31,027 nt of DNA from Pseudomonadota bacterium (GTDB taxonomy: Bacteria > Desulfobacterota > Syntrophobacteria > Syntrophobacterales > Syntrophobacteraceae), in contig JAEZHY010000190.1 of the NCBI GenBank assembly GCA_023416335.1, positions 1 to 31,027 of the forward strand. Direction: 5' to 3'. Of this stretch, positions 16,706 to 24,186 are shown piece after piece. The notes beneath the pieces are model-generated. The model saw only the letters and a program-made list of their open reading frames with translations. It did no database searches and was not told the DNA's origin. Position 1 is the stretch's first letter, and every line of letters begins with the position of its first letter. A program made the translations under genes and the position numbers.

Positions 16706-17929
16706 ATGAAAATTATCGAATCACGCGAAAATCAGTCGTTCCTTCGGCGCATCAAAAGGCATGTCGTCGGACCGGAACATCGTTTTGCTGTTATTACCCC
16801 TCCGGAGCTAGCCCCGATCTGCCTCAAGGAGATAGTGGGACTGGGAATTCAGAACGCTGAGGTAACCGAAGCGGGCGTCGAATTCACCGGGAAGCTGACC
16901 GCCGCCTACGAATGCAATATGAAGTCAAGAACTGCCACAAGGGTGCTGTGCCGCCTGCCTCAATTTCGGGCCGGCACCCGCGAGGAGCTGTTTTTTAAGG
17001 TGTCGCAAGTGCCATGGGAACTCTGGCTTAATCCTGAAATCCCTCTGGAAGTGCAGGCGCAGGTCGCCTATTCACGAATCAGCCATGAAGGCGAAACTGC
17101 ATATACTCTCTTTAGGGGTATCGAACGTGGATTCAGGGACAGAATGCCTTCCGCTCAACCTGTCAGCCAGTACGTTCCGACCGGTGAAGACGAGCGCGGA
17201 AGAACGGACCTGAAACAAAGAATTCTCATCCGCCTGATCAAAAACCACTGTGAAATAAGCCTCGATACGACAGGATCGCACCTCCACGAAAGGGGCTACC
17301 GCCTGCACCACATGGGAGCCCCTTTGCGTGAAACCCTTGCCGCGGGGATTCTCATGAAATTGGATTGGAACGGGGAAATGCCCCTCATCGACGGCATGTG
17401 CGGATCGGGTACGTTTCCCATCGAAGCGGCAATGATCGCGCGGGATGTTCCGCCGGGGATCGGCCGGGAGTTTCTCTTCGAGCGTTGGCCGTCCTTTCAA
17501 AAAGGTACATGGGAATTCCTGTGCCGCAGCGCCAAAGAGGTGACGTCGGGAAATGTTCCGACCATCATTGGAATAGACAATGATCCCGAAGCCGTACGAG
17601 TTTCGAACGAGAATGCTGTCCGGGCAGGATTCGGCAATGAGATAGAGTGGAAGGAAATGGACTTCTTCGAATTCGACCCAATGGATCGTAAACTCAAGAA
17701 TGGACTGGTAGTACTGAATCCGCCGTACGGCAAAAGGCTGGATGGCGGAGGCAAAGCATTTTACGAACGAATCGGCTCTCAGCTGCGGCGATTTTATAGA
17801 GGGTGGAAGTATGCCGTGCTGGCAGCTACCCGTTCCGAAGCCTCGGCAATGGGATTCAAATCCACACGCTTCTGGACAATCCGGCACGGGGGGATTCCTG
17901 TTTCGGTGGCGATGGGAAGGGTCGGGTAA
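16706..17929 (+). CDS. THUMP-domain class I SAM-dependent RNA methyltransferase (RlmL N-terminal-domain type)
   Basis: A 407-residue protein of the COG0116 family, which methylates N2 of a guanine in 23S rRNA (G2445 in E. coli RlmL). An N-terminal ferredoxin-like and THUMP region (residues about 20-175) recognises RNA. It contains FAVITPPELAPICLKEI and the SHLHERGYRLHHMGAPLRETLAAG stretch that joins to the catalytic domain. The SAM-binding motif is DGMCGSGTFPIEAA (from Asp229), with GIDNDPEAV for the ribose. The catalytic motif is NPPYG (from Asn338). It lacks the second methyltransferase domain of E. coli RlmL, as is usual outside Gammaproteobacteria. ATG 16706 has no strong ribosome binding site. 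It stands alone, flanked on both sides by repeat-filled gaps. Confidence 0.88.
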   Translation: MKIIESRENQSFLRRIKRHVVGPEHRFAVITPPELAPICLKEIVGLGIQNAEVTEAGVEFTGKLTAAYECNMKSRTATRVLCRLPQFRAGTREELFFKVSQVPWELWLNPEIPLEVQAQVAYSRISHEGETAYTLFRGIERGFRDRMPSAQPVSQYVPTGEDERGRTDLKQRILIRLIKNHCEISLDTTGSHLHERGYRLHHMGAPLRETLAAGILMKLDWNGEMPLIDGMCGSGTFPIEAAMIARDVPPGIGREFLFERWPSFQKGTWEFLCRSAKEVTSGNVPTIIGIDNDPEAVRVSNENAVRAGFGNEIEWKEMDFFEFDPMDRKLKNGLVVLNPPYGKRLDGGGKAFYERIGSQLRRFYRGWKYAVLAATRSEASAMGFKSTRFWTIRHGGIPVSVAMGRVG

Positions 17930-18021
17930 ATACCTTGTGCTCCGTGTATTGGTAAGCCTCACTTGGTAAATCAGGGTTCTTAAAGACTATTGGGAAACTT
18001 CAATAAGAATAAACGGTAAGC

Positions 18022-18163
18022 GGGGGTAGGGTGGGCACGAAGTTCTATCGTGCCCACCATCCGTCCCCTCGGATCAGGACTCATCGGAATTAGCCGGGCG
18101 GTGGACAACCAAAACGCAGGACCGCGCTTCGCTCCCCCAGCCTACACCGCTGCCGTTCTCCCT
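18022..18163. repeat. Dispersed repeat family A, copy 2
   Basis: About 140 bp between the convergent methyltransferase and aldo/keto reductase genes. TAGGGT, then arms GGTGGGCAC (18030-18038) and GTGCCCACC (18050-18058), then CATCCG, and finally CTACACCGCTGCCGTTCTCC as tail. The order matches copy 1 at 4120-4241. The remaining gap 18164-18426 holds one C repeat and short GTTCACTGTTCACT-like direct repeats but no supported gene. Confidence 0.75.
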
Positions 18164-18237
18164 TGCAGGTGGCTTTTTACTTGAGAAGAGAGTTTTATTC
18201 CTGTTCAAACCGCATCCGAGAATGCGGCGGCTCCACT

Positions 18238-18272
18238 GGATCCCGGCTCAAATGCACTGCTGGGATGACGGA
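18238..18272 (+). repeat. Dispersed repeat family C, copy 1
   Basis: GGATCCCGGCTCAAATGCAC followed by TGCTGGGATGACGGAGG. It is a small hairpin element with TCCCGGC and near-complementary GCTGGGA arms. It matches the copy at 22286-22321 with few differences. Confidence 0.7.
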
Positions 18273-18426
18273 GGCGGGGCTGCTCTCCGATAATAGCGTT
18301 CTACTCAACTCGTGCGAAATTGGGCAACAGCCCCCGGGAATTGGAAACCCTTCGTGGTGTAGCAACTCCATCCAATATATTCGTGAGTTCGAAGAGTCCC
18401 TCAACTCACTGTTCACTGTTCGCTAC

Positions 18427-19410
18427 TCACTTATTCGGGCTCATGAATCCCGGTCCCATCGGCTCGTCAATATGCCTGGCGACAATTTCGTCCACTTTTG
18501 CGAGATCTGCATCAGCTATTGTCCAGCCAAAAGCACCGGCATTGTCTTCCGCCTGTTTGGGCGTCCTCGCACCGGCTATGACGCATGTGATCCCCGTCTG
18601 CTGCACGGCCCATCTCAGAGCGAATTGCGCGGGCGTTTTGTCGTATGATTTGGCGAGCTTCTTTATTTCGTTTACGGCGGCAACGTACTTTTTGAAGCGG
18701 TCCGGCTTGAATTTGGGGTCGGCGCGCCGGAGGTCTCCCTTGCGAAACTGCTCTGTTCCCTTGAACTTGCCCGTAAGCAGGCCACGGCAAAGCCCCCCGT
18801 AACCGAGAGTGGCGATCCCCTGTTCGATGCAGAAGGGGAGCAGCTCATTTTCGGCTTCTCTTTCAAAGATATTGAATGGAGGCTGAAGGCTGAAAACCGG
18901 GCCGGCCTTCAAACACTCTTCCAACTGGGAGCGGTTGAAATTACTCAACCCGATGTATCGGATCTTACCCTGATCGCGGGCCTTGAGCAGTGCCCGGATC
19001 GATTCCTCGAACGGGACCTGGGGATCCGGCCAATGGATCTGGTAAAGATCGATCTTGTCAGTGCCAAGACGCCTCAGGCTCTCGTCGACTTCCTTCATAA
19101 GGCGCTCGGGAGAAGCGTTCCTGCGAATCCGTTCTTTTTCGTCCCATTCGAGTCCGCACTTTGTCGCTACAACAATCTTTTCACTTCCCCACTCTTTGAG
19201 GGCACGACCGACGATTTCTTCGGATTTCCCAAAGCCGTAGACCGGTGCGGTATCGACGAAATTAATTCCTGATTCGAAAGTGCGAAGGACAGCCTGCAGT
19301 GACTCATTTTCATCGGAGCCGCCCCATGCCCAACCGCCCGTTACCCATGTCCCCAGCGCAAGCGGAGATACATTCAAATCTGTCTTACCGAAGCGGATTC
19401 TCTCTTCCAT
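18427..19410 (-). CDS. Aldo/keto reductase
   Basis: A 327-residue cytoplasmic NAD(P)H-dependent oxidoreductase of the (beta/alpha)8 aldo/keto reductase superfamily. The complete catalytic tetrad is visible: Asp53 and Tyr58 in FVDTAPVYGFG, Lys84 in VATKCG, and His126 in QIHWPD. The C-terminal VIAGARTPKQAEDNAGAFGW is the cofactor-binding region of the YajO/Tas-like group. The substrate cannot be inferred. ATG 19410 follows GGGAGGACTTA, a good ribosome binding site. It lies 42 nt downstream of the CoA-binding protein gene and is probably co-transcribed from the promoter at 19932-19959. No terminator is clear after it. Confidence 0.92.
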   Translation of the reverse strand: MEERIRFGKTDLNVSPLALGTWVTGGWAWGGSDENESLQAVLRTFESGINFVDTAPVYGFGKSEEIVGRALKEWGSEKIVVATKCGLEWDEKERIRRNASPERLMKEVDESLRRLGTDKIDLYQIHWPDPQVPFEESIRALLKARDQGKIRYIGLSNFNRSQLEECLKAGPVFSLQPPFNIFEREAENELLPFCIEQGIATLGYGGLCRGLLTGKFKGTEQFRKGDLRRADPKFKPDRFKKYVAAVNEIKKLAKSYDKTPAQFALRWAVQQTGITCVIAGARTPKQAEDNAGAFGWTIADADLAKVDEIVARHIDEPMGPGFMSPNK

Positions 19411-19452
19411 TAAGTCCTCCCGACGGAGATGAAGTGAGACGCAGAAGGCGGA

Positions 19453-19886
19453 TCATCGATTCAAAAGCGAGTGCTGTGTTTTCATGCAACTGTTCATTAC
19501 AACATGCAGACCGGCACGTCTGGCTTTTTCCGCCGATTCCTCGTGCTGGAGGCCCGACTGCATCCAGACGACATCGGCACCCACCTCGATCGCCTCATCG
19601 ACAATTCCCGGAATAGCCTCTACATTCCGGAATATGTCCACTATGTCGATGTGCTCAGGAATGGATTTCAGGTCCGGGTAGGATTTCTCTCCGAGCACTT
19701 CGTCGCACTTCGGGTTAACGGGAATGATTTTGAACCCGTGGCGCTGAAGGTAACTTGCGACCCTGTGACTGGGCTGACTTGTCCTGGCGGATAAACCGAC
19801 AACGGCAATCGTCTTGGCATTTTTGAGAATACACTCGACCTCCTCACCCTGTTCGGGCGGGAATGCGAGTTGACACGAAATGCTCA
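19453..19886 (-). CDS. CoA-binding domain protein (YccU/COG1832 family)
   Basis: A 144-residue single-domain Rossmann protein related to the CoA-binding part of succinyl-CoA synthetase alpha. Typical motifs are KTIAVVGLSARTSQPSHRVASYLQ, IIPVNPKCDEVLGEKSYPDL, VDIFRNVEAIPGIVDEAI and VWMQSGLQHEESAEKARRAG. Members bind CoA, but their physiological role is not settled. ATG 19886 is preferred to the in-frame ATG 19899 because GGAGGGAAG lies just before the former, while the latter lacks a ribosome binding site. It is the first gene of a two-gene unit with the aldo/keto reductase. Confidence 0.9.
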
Positions 19887-19931
19887 TTCTTCCCTCCATT
19901 GGATAAAGGATCTTTATTGTCCAATAGAGAG

Positions 19932-19959
19932 AAAATAGTCAAGCGCAATGCACTGTCAA
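19932..19959 (-). promoter_or_regulatory. Candidate sigma-70 promoter for the CoA-binding/aldo-keto reductase unit
   Basis: On the minus strand a perfect TTGACA (19954-19959) is followed after 16 nt by TATTTT (19932-19937, four of six). The start codon lies about 45 nt downstream. A second, overlapping TTGACT with a weaker -10 is also present. Confidence 0.5.
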
Positions 19960-20028
19960 TAATTGGAAGTACTCGAGAGTAAATAGCAATTGAAGACGGA
20001 CCCGGTTCTCGGGCATTTTCGATGGAGT

Positions 20029-20072
20029 CCCGCAATCCCGTCATCACGGCAGTGCTTTCGAGCCGCGAACCA
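20029..20072 (-). repeat. Repeat family C, diverged reverse copy
   Basis: CAATCCCGTCATCACGGCAG followed by TGCTTTCGAGCCGCGAACC is the reverse complement of the family C sequence with several changes. The rest of the gap 19960-20260 shows no gene that I can support. Confidence 0.6.
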
Positions 20073-20261
20073 GGGTTTAAGGTCTTGAATTCACAATTAA
20101 TCCGTCCTAAAGCCTCTCCGTTCAGTTGAGGTACGATTTCCGGATTGTGCCGGTCGTATCTCGACGGCGGTTGGGCCTGCGGGAACCCGGCGCGGTCAGG
20201 AAACCGCACCTTAACCGCCCGGGTGATGAGCCTTGTGAAGGCATTCGTGCCTGATGCCATC

Positions 20262-20300
20262 CGGCCTGCCGGGACGGGGTTCCCAAGGCGGACCTCATCG
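20262..20300 (-). repeat. Repeat family B fragment, reverse orientation
   Basis: CCGGCCTGCCGGGACGGGGT followed by TCCCAAGGCGGACCTC. Its reverse complement matches the middle of the B copies at 14252 and 16456 (AGGTCCGCCTTGGGAACCCC, then a GGCCGGATGG tail shared with the 14252 copy). Confidence 0.6.
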
Positions 20301-20348
20301 CCGTAAACTTAAGAGTGGCAGCCCGCTTTGCGCTGAAGGCGCTGAATA

Positions 20349-20405
20349 ATCGCTGGTTCCTAAGCCCTTGCTAAGCTCTTTGCTTGGGAACCCCGGCCCC
20401 GGGAG
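20349..20405 (+). repeat. Repeat family B, variant copy with longer loop
   Basis: CGCTGGTTCCTAAGC and GCTTGGGAACCCCGGCCCC are the two palindrome arms, separated by an expanded loop with direct copies of GCTAAGCTCTTTGCTT-like sequence. It abuts the downstream end of the CoA-transferase remnant. Confidence 0.6.
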
Positions 20406-20620
20406 CGATGAATTGCCAGGAACGGCCCCGGCCGGCCTGGAGTGTTGCAAAGACATAGTCTGCCGCGAATCCCGATTGCCGCCCCACAGATCTTGAGGTT
20501 TTTTACCGGCTTTCGGGTCAGTTCAAGCATGAACAGGCTCGGATTTCTGTGCATGGCGTTCCCACCCACCGCCAGCAACATGCCGTCCCCGATCAGGTCG
20601 GTGGCTTGAGAGGGCTGGCC
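20400..20620 (-). pseudogene. Remnant of a CoA-transferase alpha subunit gene
   Basis: The minus-strand translation contains ATDLIGDGMLLAVGG followed by AMHRNPSLFMLELTRKPVKNL and KICGAA. This matches the N-terminal part of CoA-transferase family I alpha subunits (glutaconate/3-oxoacid type), which have a Gly-Gly loop, then an Arg-Asn-Pro helix and a strand. A one-frame shift restores GFAADYVFATLQAG after it. The sequence is lost at repeat B (20349-20405), and no catalytic beta subunit follows. The fragment covers only about 70 residues, so no working enzyme is made. It sits downstream of the HdrB-like remnant on the same strand. Confidence 0.6.
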
Positions 20621-20679
20621 TGATAATGCGCTGTCTTTCACAACAGGACGATAATGATGCAGGAAGAATTGATGTCCCT

Positions 20680-20960
20680 TTTTTCTGTTCAAAAGCGGCA
20701 GCGGGCTTACGAGCAGGCGCTTAAAACCCGCTTTTCGAACGGGGTGGCCGTAAGCCAGAGCGATCAACTGAGTGAAATAGATAACCGGCAGTGCGTAACT
20801 GATTCCCCGTTCCTCCTCTCACTTACTCCCAGTGCGCAGAAGAGGTTGACCTGCTGATTGTTGCAATGGGCAAGATAGTGGATGTGCTTTCTTCCCTGTC
20901 TGACCATTTCCCTCCCGAAGGCGATGGAATAGGAGCCTACGGGCAAGGCATGTGATGGAT
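20680..20960 (-). pseudogene. Remnant of a heterodisulfide reductase subunit B-like gene (C-terminal part)
   Basis: Two overlapping minus-strand frames read in succession give YSIAFGREMV, then HCNNQQVNLF, then, after a one-frame shift, ISYALPVIYFTQLIALAYG and FKRLLVSPLPLL. The end matches the C-terminus of HdrB/CCG-domain proteins, where a CPxCQxNL motif is followed by PVxYFTQLxGLAxG. The motif here reads CNNQQVNL, so the second iron-sulfur ligand Cys is replaced by Gln. There is a frameshift near 20790, no N-terminal half and no start. This was an electron-transfer subunit, probably working with acyl-CoA or CoA-linked metabolism, and is now dead. The assignment rests on motif memory, not on an alignment. 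Confidence 0.55.
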
Positions 20961-21094
20961 AGTACAAAGTGGAAGATGTATGCAATGATGTCACCAATCC
21001 GTTGACGGCATGCATACCTGTCGTGAATCGCGTCCTTATCTTGAGAAGTAGCGGAGGCTCTTTAGAGCCGGAAACGAAAACAATGGAGATAAAG

Positions 21095-21409
21095 ATGAGA
21101 AGATTTCCTCAGTTGGCGGCATTCTTCATCGCACTTTCACTCACACTGGGACCGACTTTGGTTTCGATGGCGGCAGGTACGGCCGGCAAGATGCTCGATG
21201 ACAGCACGATAACGGCATCGGTGAAGACCCAGCTCGCCAAAGACCTGCGAGCCGGAACGCTTACGGGTATCGAAGTAAACACAACTAACGGAGTAGTAAC
21301 TTTGGCCGGTAAGGTTAAGTCCAATGAGGAGAGAAAGGCGGCGGAAAGAATCGCGTCGCGTGTAGAGGGAGTAAAGGAGGTCAAGGACAATCTGCAGGTT
21401 GTATCCTGA
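21095..21409 (+). CDS. Secreted BON-domain protein
   Basis: A 104-residue periplasmic protein. MRRFPQLAAFFIALSLTLG and VSMAAG form a signal peptide with likely cleavage after SMA. The rest is one BON domain: DDSTITASVKTQL, GIEVNTTNGVVTLAGKV, RKAAERIASRVEGVKEVKDNL. BON domains (as in OsmY) bind phospholipid or stabilise the envelope, often under osmotic or other stress. ATG 21095 is favoured over ATG 21083 because GGAGAT lies about 5 nt before the former. It is a single-gene unit closed by a terminator at 21421. It lies on the opposite strand between remnants of a degraded operon, so it was probably inserted or retained while its neighbours decayed. Confidence 0.88.
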   Translation: MRRFPQLAAFFIALSLTLGPTLVSMAAGTAGKMLDDSTITASVKTQLAKDLRAGTLTGIEVNTTNGVVTLAGKVKSNEERKAAERIASRVEGVKEVKDNLQVVS

Positions 21410-21420
21410 TTAAAGAGGAT

Positions 21421-21457
21421 GCTGCTGTTGGAAGCTTGCGAAGGCAGCAGCCTTTTT
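21421..21457 (+). terminator. Rho-independent terminator of the BON gene
   Basis: GCTGCTG (21421-21427) pairs with CAGCAGC (21445-21451), followed by CTTTTTG. It begins 12 nt after the stop codon. The loop can form a small inner stem. Confidence 0.65.
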
Positions 21458-21544
21458 GAAAAACAATGGTTCGGGAAAGCAGGCAAAGGCAGATGCCCTG
21501 CCTGCTTTGCATGATGGATTGGAAGAAGAAGGCTGCCGGAGGGA

Positions 21545-21930
21545 AGACTTAGCCGCAGCTCTGGACCGAGCAGCAGTGGGAGCCATGCTTTCTTTTGCTC
21601 GTCCGTTCCCCCGATGAGTATGGGAGAAGCCGCATGCAATGTCGCTGCATATATGGAAGAAAAGCCGTCACAGCCGTAGGCGAGTTCTTCGATGATGAGC
21701 GAAAGGGTGAGGAAATCCAGCCTGCGGCCACCGTATTGTTTTGGTATGAAGAACGAATTCAGGCCTTCTTCCGCAATTATTTCGAGATAGCAGGATCTAT
21801 CGGCCCAGGGGGTTGGGCGTCAACTCTCAAAGAGATGGGGTGGATTTTCCTCTTGGCAAGCCGCCGGAATTTCAACTCGGTCTTTTTCTGCTCTGTCGAA
21901 AGTTCGAAAGAAATCACTTGGACTCTCCAT
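21545..21930 (-). pseudogene. Remnant of an acyl-CoA dehydrogenase gene (N-terminal part, frameshifted)
   Basis: Reading the minus strand from about 21915 gives ISFELSTEQKKTELKFRRL, then AKRKIHPISLRVDAQPPGPI, in one frame. After a frameshift near 21770 it continues with IIAEEGLNSFFIPKQYGGRR, LIIEELAYGCDGFSSIYAA and GGTDEQKKAWLPLLLGPEL. These are the helix-1, FxxPxxYGG and GTxEQKxxxLP segments of the acyl-CoA dehydrogenase N-terminal domain. About 120 residues remain; the FAD and catalytic C-terminal domains are absent. The fragment begins about 10 nt after the stop of the XRE regulator on the same strand, as in a regulator-enzyme operon. The intact gene would have oxidised an acyl-CoA, with electrons passing to ETF. 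Confidence 0.75.
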
Positions 21931-21940
21931 GATCTTTTTG

Positions 21941-22438
21941 TCAGCGAATGTAGTCGAGGACGGACTTCCGCTGCGGGATTTTCAGATCCTTCGCCGCCAG
22001 AAGTATTTCATGAAGATACTGTTCTTTGATGATTCTGTTGAATTCGTCCAGAGATAGAGTCGGCTCCTCCTCCGTTTCGTCGAGAAAGTATGTAACCTGC
22101 TTTCCAAGAAGAAGGCCGATCCGCTGAAGGTCGCCCAGGTACAGGCGGCGCTTACCCAGTTTGTAGTTGGACAGAGATGCCTGTGTACAGCCGATCCTCT
22201 TTGCGAGTTCCTCCTGGCTGAAGCCCGCTTTTTCGCGCGCCAGTTGAAGCTTCTTGCCCGCGTTCGTGGATGCAGCGGCATGGTTGGATCCCGGCTCAAA
22301 AGCACTGCCGGGATGACGGGATTGGGGGGTTCCGTCATAAAATTGTGGCAACGGGTCCCGGCGTTGTCGGTTCGTCTCGGAGATGAGGTCTTCAAAATGA
22401 TTTGACAGGCCGGCAGGGGCGGGATAGTAGAGGAGCAA
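21941..22438 (-). CDS. XRE-family transcriptional regulator, N-terminus altered by a repeat
   Basis: The frame is 165 codons from TTG 22438. Residues 60-118 are a Cro/C1-type helix-turn-helix (KLQLAREKAGFSQEELAKRI, CTQASLSNYKLGKRRL, LLGKQVTYFLDE), so it binds DNA, probably as a dimer. The C-terminal 45 residues are an acidic linker and a helix. Residues about 39-51 (QSRHPGSAFEPGS) are encoded by a copy of repeat family C (22286-22321), so the N-terminal 60 residues are not a normal part of the family. No ATG, GTG or TTG lies in frame between the repeat and the HTH, so either translation runs through the repeat or the original start was lost. It is followed by the acyl-CoA dehydrogenase remnant, which it may once have regulated. 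Confidence 0.65.
   Translation of the reverse strand: MLLYYPAPAGLSNHFEDLISETNRQRRDPLPQFYDGTPQSRHPGSAFEPGSNHAAASTNAGKKLQLAREKAGFSQEELAKRIGCTQASLSNYKLGKRRLYLGDLQRIGLLLGKQVTYFLDETEEEPTLSLDEFNRIIKEQYLHEILLAAKDLKIPQRKSVLDYIR
22286..22321 (+). repeat. Dispersed repeat family C inside the XRE regulator frame
   Basis: GGATCCCGGCTCAAAAGCAC followed by TGCCGGGATGACGGG. Arms TCCCGGC and GCCGGGA are perfect complements around an 11-nt loop. Compare 18238-18272 and, reversed, 20029-20072. It keeps the regulator's reading frame open. Confidence 0.75.
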
Positions 22439-22461
22439 AATCTACCAGGTACGGAGCCTGA

Positions 22462-24021
22462 TTGGTGGGAGAGATTCCAGTTTTGCTTTCAGTCCTGCTC
22501 GTTGTTTTTGCACTGTTGTCGGGTGCCGGGCTGACTTTTCTCTACTTGCGGCCCAGGTTGAAGGATGCCGAGCAGGGTAGGGCAGAGATTGAACTCGAGA
22601 GAGCCGGCCTGCTGGAACGGCTTGCTTCGCGGGAGTCGCAGATAGAGAATATCTGTGCTGCAAATGAAAGAGCGGCAGAAGAGATAGCGAAGCTGACCGA
22701 AGCGGTCAGGCATGAATCCCGGATGAGAGCTGCCGCGGAGGAAAAGAACTCACGCATCGTCGTCCTGGAATCGAACCTGGATGCCCGCGAGGCTCAAATC
22801 GGCTCTCTAACGGCACAAAACGCAGAACTGAAGGCCAAAGTCTCCGAACTTGATACCCGTCTTATTGAGGAAGAAAAACTCGCAGCCGAGAAGCTTTCGC
22901 TGCTGAAAGAAGCCCAGGTTCGCCTGTCGGACGCATTCAAAGCGCTTTCTGCCGACGCACTGAAGGTCAACAGCCTGTCATTTCTGGAACTCGCGAGGGT
23001 TACGCTTGAGCGATTCCAGGAGGGCGCCAAAACGGACCTGGAATCCAGACAGAAGGCGATCGGCGATCTGGTAAAACCTCTGAAGGAATCCCTGGAAAAA
23101 GTCGACGAGAAAATTGCTGATATAGAGAAGGCGCGCACAACCGCCTACGTGAGCCTCACCGAACAGTTGAAAGCCATCTCACTGACTCAGGACCGGCTCA
23201 ATCTCGAAACGACCGCGCTGGTTCGAGCGTTACGGACGCCCACGGTAAGGGGGCGTTGGGGTGAAATCCAGCTCAAACGTGTGGTGGAAATCGCCGGGAT
23301 GGTGGAGTACTGCGATTTTGCCCAGCAGGAAAGCTCAACCGGGGAAAACGGGCGGCTGCGGCCCGACATGGTCATCAAGCTACCAAACAACAAGAATGTT
23401 GTTGTGGATTCAAAGGCCCCTCTTCAGGCTTACCTGGAAGCCCTGGAGGCCAAAGGGGAGGAAGAGCGAGTCCTAAAATTGAGAGAGCATGCGCGGCACA
23501 TTCGCGTGCACCTTTCCCAGCTCAGCTCGAAGGCTTATTGGGACCAGTTCAGGCCTGCGCCGGAGTTCGCGGTCCTGTTCCTGCCCGGAGAGACCTTCTT
23601 CAGTGCCGCACTGGAACAGGACCCCTCGCTGATCGAGTTCGGTGTGGACAGGCGCGTCATTCTTGCAACACCCACGACTCTCATTGCCCTGTTGCGGGCG
23701 GTTGCCTACGGATGGAAGCAGGAGCAGATCGCGGCAAATGCCGTGGCGATAAGCGATCTCGGGAAGTCGCTCTATGAGAGGGTGCGTTCTCTTGCGGGAC
23801 ATTTTTCGGATTTGGGCAGGGGGCTTGGCAAGGCTGTCGAATCGTACAACAAGGCTGCCGGTACAATCGAGTCGCGTGTTCTTGTGACGGCACGGAAATT
23901 CAAGGAACTGGGCGCTTCGGGGACGTCGGACATCGAGAGCCTCGAGCCCGTCGATAAATCGGTCCGAGAAATCAGCGTGGTAGGGCTGCCGGAGACGATT
24001 TTAAGTGAAAAGGCCCGATGA
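22462..24021 (+). CDS. rmuC: DNA recombination protein RmuC
   Basis: A 519-residue protein of the RmuC family, which limits recombination at inverted repeats and has a nuclease-like fold. An N-terminal membrane anchor ([23 protein letters not shown]) is followed by a long coiled coil (residues about 30-190, rich in Glu, Ala and Leu heptads). The RmuC domain runs from about 190 to 480, with [59 protein letters not shown] and [20 protein letters not shown]. The VDSK motif is the PD-(D/E)XK-like core. Start is TTG 22462 or GTG 22465, with GGAG at 22453-22456. It is divergent from the XRE gene with only 23 bp between the annotated starts, supporting a later true start for the regulator. Confidence 0.93.
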   Translation: MVGEIPVLLSVLLVVFALLSGAGLTFLYLRPRLKDAEQGRAEIELERAGLLERLASRESQIENICAANERAAEEIAKLTEAVRHESRMRAAAEEKNSRIVVLESNLDAREAQIGSLTAQNAELKAKVSELDTRLIEEEKLAAEKLSLLKEAQVRLSDAFKALSADALKVNSLSFLELARVTLERFQEGAKTDLESRQKAIGDLVKPLKESLEKVDEKIADIEKARTTAYVSLTEQLKAISLTQDRLNLETTALVRALRTPTVRGRWGEIQLKRVVEIAGMVEYCDFAQQESSTGENGRLRPDMVIKLPNNKNVVVDSKAPLQAYLEALEAKGEEERVLKLREHARHIRVHLSQLSSKAYWDQFRPAPEFAVLFLPGETFFSAALEQDPSLIEFGVDRRVILATPTTLIALLRAVAYGWKQEQIAANAVAISDLGKSLYERVRSLAGHFSDLGRGLGKAVESYNKAAGTIESRVLVTARKFKELGASGTSDIESLEPVDKSVREISVVGLPETILSEKAR

Positions 24022-24120
24022 AGTCCCTCTTTTCGGGAATTTCCGCACGGGGTTGAATCTCACTCAGCCATGCATGAGGATTCCGGGGAAGAATAAATTT
24101 TCTCAATATAAACGAAAATA

Positions 24121-24149
24121 TTGACAGCAGACGAATTTGGAAGCATACT
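24121..24149 (+). promoter_or_regulatory. Candidate sigma-70 promoter followed closely by a terminator
   Basis: A perfect TTGACA (24121-24126), 17-nt spacer and CATACT (24144-24149, four of six). An AT-rich stretch lies just upstream. The predicted start near 24156 is only about 10 nt before the terminator hairpin at 24165. Confidence 0.4.
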
Positions 24150-24164
24150 GCGCGCTCGGCGCAC

Positions 24165-24186
24165 ATGGGGATATTTCCCATTTTTT
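24165..24186 (+). terminator. Candidate terminator after rmuC
   Basis: ATGGGGA (24165-24171) pairs with TTCCCAT (24175-24181), including one G.U, around a 3-nt loop. It is followed by a six-T run (24181-24186). It lies about 145 nt past the rmuC stop and could end rmuC transcripts or act as an attenuator for the promoter at 24121. Confidence 0.55.

Noticed and set aside
18163..18648. 161-codon plus-strand open frame downstream of the methyltransferase
   Set aside because: Begins in repeat A, crosses repeat C and ends antisense to the aldo/keto reductase; no motif or ribosome binding site.
19844..20260. 138-codon minus-strand open frame upstream of the CoA-binding protein
   Set aside because: Contains a reversed C repeat and overlaps the CoA-binding gene start and its promoter; no recognisable domain.
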